Shown here piece by piece: positions 58,684 to 64,000 of a stretch of 64,000 nt of DNA. Source of the DNA: Variovorax boronicumulans. GTDB taxonomy: Bacteria; Pseudomonadota; Gammaproteobacteria; Burkholderiales; Burkholderiaceae_C. Below the pieces are notes generated by a model. The model was not told where the DNA came from. It worked only from the letters and a program-made list of their open reading frames with translations, and searched no databases. The DNA lies in contig NZ_JARXVG010000001.1 of the NCBI RefSeq assembly GCF_029892485.1, forward strand, positions 620,001 to 684,000, read 5' to 3'. Each line of letters begins with the position of its first letter. Position 1 is the first letter of the stretch. A program made the translations under genes and the position numbers.

Positions 58684-59237
58684 ATATGAATTAGGTTCAG
58701 TATTGTTTTTGCCTTAGCCGAAGATACCGGAAGTCACGAGAACGCCAGCTTATCGTAGGTTGGCCCAGCGCTCGCCCTCAACTCACGAGAAGCAGGTGTT
58801 TTACGAAAGCAGCTTCTGGTGACTACTAGGCCATCGCAATGTTTGATGATTGGTTGATCAACTCGCGATAACAACAGTTATGAGAATACCCCCTTATCGG
58901 TCTCCCATCTCAACTTGCGATAACGAAAGTCACGAGAACACTCTATTATTGATCGTTGGCCCGTTCTCACGGCTCAGCTCGTGATAGCAACAACCACGAG
59001 GCTTGCCCCGCTATCTCGCGTTGAGCCATCACCTGCGCGCGCTCTCACGAGGCGCAAGCGAGCCAGCGGGCCTGCTTGGCGCGCGGTTAGTTACGCTGCT
59101 GCCCTGCTGCCCTGCTGCCCTCAAACTACCCTGCAAACATTGCATTTGCGAATCCGAGCATCGTCTTGGCTGTGCGGCATCCCACGGGCTTGCTGACCGG
59201 CGCACCAACGAAGAAGCCATCGCCGATTGGGTCGCGT
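58684..59237. repeat. Non-coding region with repeated dyad motifs
   Basis: At least four related motifs occur, aligned on GATA at 58723, 58867, 58919 and 58983, with the general form CTCGYGATAAC-N4-GTCACGAGAA. The copy at 58979-58999 is an inverted repeat (CTCGTG ... CACGAG); the one at 58863-58884 has CTC ... ATAAC ... GTTAT-GAG. Spacing is irregular (144, 52 and 64 bp). No gene is seen here. Confidence 0.5.
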
Positions 59238-59918
59238 TCACTGAAATAGCAGTTCAAACAGTTTCGATCCAGCATAGATGCAGGGGATTGCTAAGCTCAT
59301 TGAGGCCCAGTATTGCCACTTCGGCGGCTGCGGTGCCTCTTTGTATTCCAAGGTGACCAGAAGTCCAGGCGCAAGGCCCGTGTACTGCTCTCTCAGAGTT
59401 TCGGTATTCGCTCCCGCGCACATTGACTCAAAAACGCTTTGGAACAAGCGTTGGCCTTCCAGGCTCAACTTGGGGAGTTGAACCTGACTGCCATCAGACA
59501 AGTGGACCAGAACTTTCGAGTTCACTTCTTCGACTGATCGAATGGGTAACCCGAGGGTTCGCAGGCGACGTCGTCGAGGGGCATATCCCAAGAAACGCAG
59601 CACCCCCTCACGCCGCTCCAATCCATAACCGGCGAGACGCTCAATTTCTTCCTTGCTGATCAGAACTTCGATCGTCAAGTAGAAATGCAGTATCAACTGC
59701 CCAATCAAGGCGCCATAGAACCACATGCCATGCGTGTGGAGGCGGGTATAAAAAAAGAGAATCGTGGCCGCTGTGAGGTAGGCCCACCAGAACAACAATC
59801 CGCGGGCAAAAGACCTCAACGAGGTATCCCGACAGGGCATGAAGCACACGCGCATTGATGCGCCGGGGCTTATCGCGATGGAGGCCTGTGCGACTGCCGA
59901 GTCTTTCTGTTCGGTCAT
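59238..59918 (-). CDS. Hypothetical membrane protein downstream of cdiB
   Basis: A 226-residue protein. Two transmembrane helices near the N-terminus (LLFWWAYLTAATILFFYT and MWFYGALIGQLILHFYLTI), a cytoplasmic part with beta strands resembling a PH-like domain (VEEVNSKVLVHLSDGSQVQL), and a third helix at the C-terminus. Start ATG 59918, 20 bp after the cdiB stop, so it is probably the last gene of the CDI operon. It is not a known CDI component as far as I can tell. Confidence 0.6.
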   Translation of the reverse strand: MTEQKDSAVAQASIAISPGASMRVCFMPCRDTSLRSFARGLLFWWAYLTAATILFFYTRLHTHGMWFYGALIGQLILHFYLTIEVLISKEEIERLAGYGLERREGVLRFLGYAPRRRRLRTLGLPIRSVEEVNSKVLVHLSDGSQVQLPKLSLEGQRLFQSVFESMCAGANTETLREQYTGLAPGLLVTLEYKEAPQPPKWQYWASMSLAIPCIYAGSKLFELLFQ

Positions 59919-59937
59919 TGCTTTGGCGTAATGCGGT

Positions 59938-61677
59938 TTAGAAACTCGCATTCAGATTGAAGCCGAGCGTAACCTTCGCCGTGCGATAACCCTCGGGCTT
60001 GCTGATGGGCGCACCGACGAAGAAGTCGTAGCTCAACTTGGTCCACTGCCCACGCACGCCGACGACGGCACCCGCCAGATTGCGGCCCAGCGTGTCGACT
60101 GTGGAGCGCCCGCCCACGTGGCCATAGTCAGCGCCGACATAAAGTTCCGCCCCACTCTGCCCCATGGCCCAGCCGATGTCGTTGCGAAGCAGCCAGCCAC
60201 GCTCGCCCATGAGGCTGGTCTCGCCGTCGAAGCCGCGCACCGTGTAGCGTCCGCCGATGGCGAAGCGGTCTTGCGGTGTCAGCGGCGTGCGGTTCCACTG
60301 CGCGCGGATCAGGCCCGAGTAGCGCAGCTTCTGCTCGCCCAGCTTGAACGGCGCGTTGAGGCTGACGTCGGCGGTGTAGAGCTTCAGGCGCGAAGTGCCT
60401 TCGCCGAACTCTTCTTCCGGCGCGGTGCGCGAGCCGAAGCCGCCGGTGCCGCGCTTGTAGGCCAGCGTGCCTTCGAGCGTGGCTTCGCCGATGAACTCCT
60501 TGTGGTTCAGGCTCAGCTCCCAGCCGCCGACCACGCGGTGCTGCACCTCGACCTCCTGGTCTTCGATGAAGTTGCGTGATTCGCGGCGGAAGCCTTTGAG
60601 CGCCACCGTGGCCTTGCGGCTCTGGTCGCGGTAGAGCAGGCGCGAGAGCTTGACCTCCGCGTTGTTGGTCTTGCCGGCGTAGACGATGTCGCCGTTCAGG
60701 CCGGCGACGCTCTGGTGGTACTGGCTGTTGGAAGCCGTGAAGCCGAGCATCCAGTAGCCGAACGGGAGCGAGTAGTGCGCGGTCTGGCCTTTGGTGCCGT
60801 AGCTCGGCTCCGAGAGGAAGTGGCTGTTGATGCTGTGGTTGGCGCTGACATAGAACAGGTCATTCAGGCCGAAGGGGTTGTCGAGCGAGACGGTGGCGCC
60901 GGCCTGGTTACGGCCGGTGGCCTTGGTGCCGCTGTCGTCCAGGCTCAGGGTGAGGCGCACCTTGCGCGCTTGCACGTACTTGACCACCAGGTCGCTGTCG
61001 CCGGGCTTGGCATCGGGAGCGGTCGAGGGCTCGATCTGGATGTCGGCCTCGGCGGTGGGGGCGCGTTTGAGGTTCTCCAGGCCCTGCTCGATGTCGCGCA
61101 GGTTCAGCAGGTCGCCAACACGCGCAGGAATCGCACTGGTCAGCAATGCGGAACTACCGAGCAGCGTGGATGAAGAGTCGGGCGTCAGGCGGATGGCTGC
61201 GACGCGGCCGGGCACCAGCGACAGGGTCAGCGTGCCGGTAGAAAGATCTTGCGGTGCAGCGAGCACACGGCTGGTGACCCAGTCCTTGGCGATGAGGGCT
61301 TGCTGGGCGCGCGCGAGGACTACGTTGACGCCGGCAGTGCCGAGGCACCGGCCGATGGGCGAATCGTTGCCCTCGGGGCCTGACAGATCGGCGACGGCCC
61401 ATTGGAAGGCGTCGGATTGCTCCCCGACCAGCAGCACACGTTCGATGCGAAAGCACGGTGACTCGGATGCGGGGATGCGTTGAGTTGGCGCCGGTGGCAC
61501 GACTTGGGGCCGCTGGTCGACAGTGCGCTCGTTCTGCTCTCGCAGGGCGCGTTCCCGTTCTTGCTGGCGTTGCTGCTCGACGAACGGTTGTGGCGTGGTG
61601 GATGATTGCTGGGCAAGCGCCATCAGCGGGCCGCCCAACATCACGCCAGCGAGCATGGCGCTCAATTTCGTTTTCAA
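59938..61677 (-). CDS. cdiB: TpsB/CdiB-type two-partner secretion transporter
   Basis: A 579-residue outer-membrane barrel. Signal peptide (LSAMLAGVMLGGPLMALA), Gln/Glu/Arg-rich linker, a POTRA region (SPCFRIERVLLVGE; QDLSTGTLTLSLVPGRV), and the barrel with the conserved loop motif RYTVRGFDGETSLMGERGW (VRGF/Y). It exports the TpsA/CdiA exoprotein. A TTG start at 61677 is chosen because a strong Shine-Dalgarno (AGGGGAG) precedes it; the upstream in-frame codons are not plausible. It follows cdiA and cdiI, the Burkholderia order. Confidence 0.92.
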   Translation of the reverse strand: MKTKLSAMLAGVMLGGPLMALAQQSSTTPQPFVEQQRQQERERALREQNERTVDQRPQVVPPAPTQRIPASESPCFRIERVLLVGEQSDAFQWAVADLSGPEGNDSPIGRCLGTAGVNVVLARAQQALIAKDWVTSRVLAAPQDLSTGTLTLSLVPGRVAAIRLTPDSSSTLLGSSALLTSAIPARVGDLLNLRDIEQGLENLKRAPTAEADIQIEPSTAPDAKPGDSDLVVKYVQARKVRLTLSLDDSGTKATGRNQAGATVSLDNPFGLNDLFYVSANHSINSHFLSEPSYGTKGQTAHYSLPFGYWMLGFTASNSQYHQSVAGLNGDIVYAGKTNNAEVKLSRLLYRDQSRKATVALKGFRRESRNFIEDQEVEVQHRVVGGWELSLNHKEFIGEATLEGTLAYKRGTGGFGSRTAPEEEFGEGTSRLKLYTADVSLNAPFKLGEQKLRYSGLIRAQWNRTPLTPQDRFAIGGRYTVRGFDGETSLMGERGWLLRNDIGWAMGQSGAELYVGADYGHVGGRSTVDTLGRNLAGAVVGVRGQWTKLSYDFFVGAPISKPEGYRTAKVTLGFNLNASF

Positions 61678-62026
61678 GTTCTCTCCCCTCGTTGTTCTAT
61701 TTGCAAGCATCGCGCACAAAGTAGCGCGTCCAACACCAAAGTTTCAAATGCAGGTTTCGTCTCAGCTTGAAGAAGCTCAAGGCCCCGCCGAGCGCACCGC
61801 AGCTGACGAGGCTTGCGCACGAATGTTTCGAGCAATCTCTGCCGCTAGCGTCTTGCGGATGGTCGAACAGTTCATGAGAGTGACAGCTTCATCTTCTTTC
61901 TTGCTTATCAAACTTCGCCGTTTGCAGAGTCGACTGCTCTTAGAACTGTGATTGAACTGGCTTAGCACATTTGGGATGCAGAACATGGCGCGAAAAATCC
62001 GGCATTCGCCGACCCTAAAGAAAAAC
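61678..62026. other. Gap between cdiI and cdiB without recognised gene
   Basis: In Burkholderia-type loci a small lipoprotein gene (bcpO) can lie here. I find a 97-codon open frame on the minus strand (61777-62070) that overlaps the end of the immunity gene, but it has no lipobox or ribosome-binding site, so I do not call it. The gap may contain a promoter for cdiB. Confidence 0.4.
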
Positions 62027-62470
62027 TCAAACAGGCAACACAACAATTCTCTCAAAACAACCCTCGTCACTGAGAAACGTTTTCCAAGCCTCTAAAGCCC
62101 GTAGATAGGTAAGTAAGCTTACCCGTCCTCCTCGGGGCCCATCCATAATTGCGTATTCAAATTCAACGCCATCGAGACCAAGTTCAACAGTCCATGCATT
62201 ACCAGTCGACTTCCAGGTTTTTAGCTGTCCGGTCATAATATTTTCGGCAGCTAGCATCAACCGGCTCGCATCACCCTCTGTGAGCACATCATCCCGCAAC
62301 TGTGATGACAAATATTGAATCTCACTTGACGAGGCGATCGATTCATTCAACTCATCTCGCAAGATTTCACAATTTAATCGAAAACCCGGAAAAAATCCTT
62401 TTTTTCTTAATTTTTGATAATGCTCAGTCTCAGGCCAAATCTCTTTTTCCCTGGTGAATTTTATTTTCAT
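62027..62470 (-). CDS. cdiI: Candidate CdiI immunity protein
   Basis: A 147-residue acidic cytoplasmic protein (MKIKFTREKEIWPETEHYQK) directly downstream of the cdiA stop (3-bp gap). Its DNA is distinctly AT-richer than the flanks, as is usual for CDI toxin-immunity modules. The C-terminus (VELGLDGVEFEYAIMDGP then LRALEAWKTFLSDEGCFERI) is mixed alpha/beta. No family recognised; the assignment as antidote to the EndoU-type toxin rests on position. Confidence 0.7.
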   Translation of the reverse strand: MKIKFTREKEIWPETEHYQKLRKKGFFPGFRLNCEILRDELNESIASSSEIQYLSSQLRDDVLTEGDASRLMLAAENIMTGQLKTWKSTGNAWTVELGLDGVEFEYAIMDGPRGGRVSLLTYLRALEAWKTFLSDEGCFERIVVLPV

Positions 62471-62473
62471 AGC

Positions 62474-64000
62474 TTACCTTAACGGCCAACCGCGCCATTG
62501 AGTGACAGACCCCGCAGGAGGCACAAACCGAACTTCAACACCGGCCGGTGTAATACCAATCCATTGACCTCCAACGGAGACCTTATTATCAAAGGCTGCT
62601 GCCAATTCGTATTTAAGTCTTGCCTCGGTCCAGCTTTGCGGAAAAAATGTAGATGCGGCGTTTTTGTCGATCCATTGACCCGATGAATTTTGGACCTGCA
62701 CTGTGCCGGTGTAAACACCATTTGCATTTGGCGGACTTGTATAATTTGTAACTCGGGCTGCGCCTTCGCCGCTGGGTTCGTGATGAAAGCCAACCGCGTT
62801 GCCCCGCAGATTTATGTGGCCCTGAGCGATGTGATCAACATCGATTTGACCGAGTGCAGCCTGGTTGGTTCGTTTAGCATAATAATCATTGATGCTATCG
62901 CCCATTCGCTGCCCCGGAGTTAACCCCTTTCTCGGTGCCTTTCCTCCGTCCCCATCGATAAGCGATATGCCCAAAACTGCGGCGAATATCGCTGGGTTAC
63001 TTGCCAGTGCATCTCGAACATATTGATCGACAGGATTATTTTCATCAGAGCGACCCGATTGCATTCGAGTAATTGCACCTGACAACTCTTGGACACCAAA
63101 AGGCGATCGCCCCGCTTGGTCATTCAAGAATTTTGAAGCAGCCGCATTGGGATCAAGCCTTGAGATAGCCTCATCACGTGTCCGCGCGTAGATCGATCTT
63201 TCAAGAGTTCTGTCGTCGACGCACGCTTGGCTGTCTCCGCACATCGCGGTGATTCGCTCGTCGCTAAGCAAGCCTATTTGAGCTTCGGCTTGCGCAGCCA
63301 CACCTTCGCAGCTTGCCGTTCCTTTGCAACCTTGCCCTGCCGCGAGAATGCGATTTTGAACCTTGGCATCTCGGATTTGCTCAGGATGAGCGAGAAAGTT
63401 GTTAGCGGCCGCATTTCCGCCCGCTTGGCTGCCGAGGTTAATTTGACTTGCGTCGGCGCCCGTGATGGCCACAGCAAGGCCGCTGATCATCGCTGCAAAT
63501 TGCACCGTATCAGTCTGTCGACCGTAAGCTTCCGCGGCGAGTTCCCCGATGGCAGCCCCCAGGGCCCCAGCACCACACCCGCTTGCACTGTCCGCTCTTA
63601 CGGCCCCAACCATACAACCCGCAATCGCATGAGCCACCTTGTTGGTGAAATCATCAAGGACGTTTTTCTTAGTCAAGTCGCCGATCTCATACGCGGCTTG
63701 AGCAGCAATCGTGTCGAGGATTGCGTCTTTGAGACCGTTCTTCAAATTCTCCTCAAAACTCCCTCCGTTGATCGCAGAACCAATCACCGCACGGGCAGCC
63801 CCCGCCTGCAAGTTTTGCCCTAATTGAGTAAAGAATGATTGACTTCCCCCACCGGCCGTCGGCAAACCCGTCGGATTGAGATTCATCGAACCAAGCACGC
63901 CGCCAGTTACGATAGCAGTCAAAAGATTCTTAATGCTCGCGCTGCTGCCCAGATCATGCAAAGCGGCACCAATGTCGCCCTGGTTGTTGATGAGCGCAAT
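62474..64000 (-). CDS. cdiA: CdiA/FhaB-type exoprotein, C-terminal part with EndoU-type toxin
   Basis: The gene runs off the right edge, so only the last 508 codons are seen. The first part (ARAVIGSAINGGSFEENLKN, GCMVGAVRADSASGCGAGAL, DQAGRSPFGVQELSGAI) is the pretoxin region of large haemagglutinin-like proteins. The last 130 residues match bacterial EndoU ribonucleases: DVDHIAQGHINLRGN, GFHHEP, then DKNAASTFFPQSWTEARL and a closing GITPAGVEVRF; candidate catalytic residues are two His and the Lys of DKNA. Toxin delivered to neighbouring cells would cut RNA. CdiI is the next gene. Confidence 0.88.
   Translation of the reverse strand: MALINNQGDIGAALHDLGSSASIKNLLTAIVTGGVLGSMNLNPTGLPTAGGGSQSFFTQLGQNLQAGAARAVIGSAINGGSFEENLKNGLKDAILDTIAAQAAYEIGDLTKKNVLDDFTNKVAHAIAGCMVGAVRADSASGCGAGALGAAIGELAAEAYGRQTDTVQFAAMISGLAVAITGADASQINLGSQAGGNAAANNFLAHPEQIRDAKVQNRILAAGQGCKGTASCEGVAAQAEAQIGLLSDERITAMCGDSQACVDDRTLERSIYARTRDEAISRLDPNAAASKFLNDQAGRSPFGVQELSGAITRMQSGRSDENNPVDQYVRDALASNPAIFAAVLGISLIDGDGGKAPRKGLTPGQRMGDSINDYYAKRTNQAALGQIDVDHIAQGHINLRGNAVGFHHEPSGEGAARVTNYTSPPNANGVYTGTVQVQNSSGQWIDKNAASTFFPQSWTEARLKYELAAAFDNKVSVGGQWIGITPAGVEVRFVPPAGSVTQWRGWPLR

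Noticed and set aside
58684..59237. Possible CRISPR array
   Set aside because: The repeats are imperfect, with spacings of 52-144 bp, and there are no cas genes.
58684..59237. Possible integron attC sites
   Set aside because: The core RYYYAAC/GTTRRRY pairs are not present in the right order and no integron integrase is seen.
61777..62070. A 97-codon frame where a bcpO-type lipoprotein gene might be expected
   Set aside because: No signal peptide or lipobox, and it overlaps the immunity gene.

Overview
The window is GC-rich, densely packed DNA with short operons that often overlap by ATGA or GTGA. The gene content (Bug-type solute receptor, PA2169/DUF2383 and KGG stress proteins, FhaC-type transporter with a Burkholderia-order contact-dependent inhibition locus, cyanide-insensitive-type cytochrome bd) points to a betaproteobacterium of the Burkholderiales, most likely a Comamonadaceae/Variovorax-like soil or plant-associated organism. 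That is inference from gene content; no rRNA or marker phylogeny is in the window.

Positions 1-19,200 hold a general stress and housekeeping block: the start of a TonB-dependent receptor with a DUF2946 partner, DUF2934 and acidic small proteins, RecQ helicase, ZIP metal transporter, alpha/beta hydrolase, YciE/YciF-like ferritin-fold protein, DUF4142 protein, KGG-motif and DUF2383 proteins, a CinA-NadE-DksA-flavoprotein operon, and manganese catalase. Inside it (7,811-11,953) is a CheB-CheR-PAS-histidine kinase-receiver hybrid split by one in-frame amber codon, flanked by a 5'-truncated FrhB-like pseudogene.

Positions 19,238-31,038 form a signalling island. A leftward operon encodes an orphan membrane-bound HisKA protein, an NtrC-type sigma-54 activator, a second, intact 1547-residue CheB-CheR-PAS-HK-REC hybrid, and a stand-alone CheB. 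A rightward unit encodes a sigma-54 (RpoN) protein and a GAF-PAS-HK-REC kinase. A near-perfect -24/-12 sigma-54 promoter lies 43 bp before the rpoN-like start, so this sigma factor may drive its own gene. From 31,191 to 39,781 follow cytochrome bd (cioAB plus a small DUF2474 subunit), a zinc alcohol dehydrogenase, SDR, DUF2243 membrane protein, hemerythrin, BLUF photoreceptor and a crystallin-like lipoprotein.

At 39,995-40,039 there is a 3' fragment of a tRNA-Pro gene followed by a tyrosine integrase, the left border of an integrative element that runs to about 47.3 kb. It carries an AlpA regulator, an unknown protein, a Rep_trans-like replication initiator candidate, a UvrD/PcrA-like helicase and a DUF4145 protein. 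From 47,684 to 56,333 a MarR regulator faces an operon of a Bug-type receptor, a three-subunit xanthine-oxidase-family molybdenum hydroxylase, a CoxG-like protein and a DMSO-reductase-family molybdoenzyme; the divergent promoter region holds a perfect 16-bp palindrome and a degenerate copy 19 bp away. The last part (56.3-64 kb) has decayed TPR coding sequence, a GIY-YIG-like protein, a field of repeated dyad motifs, and a Burkholderia-order contact-dependent inhibition locus on the minus strand: cdiA (3' end only, EndoU-type toxin tip), cdiI, cdiB and a small membrane protein.
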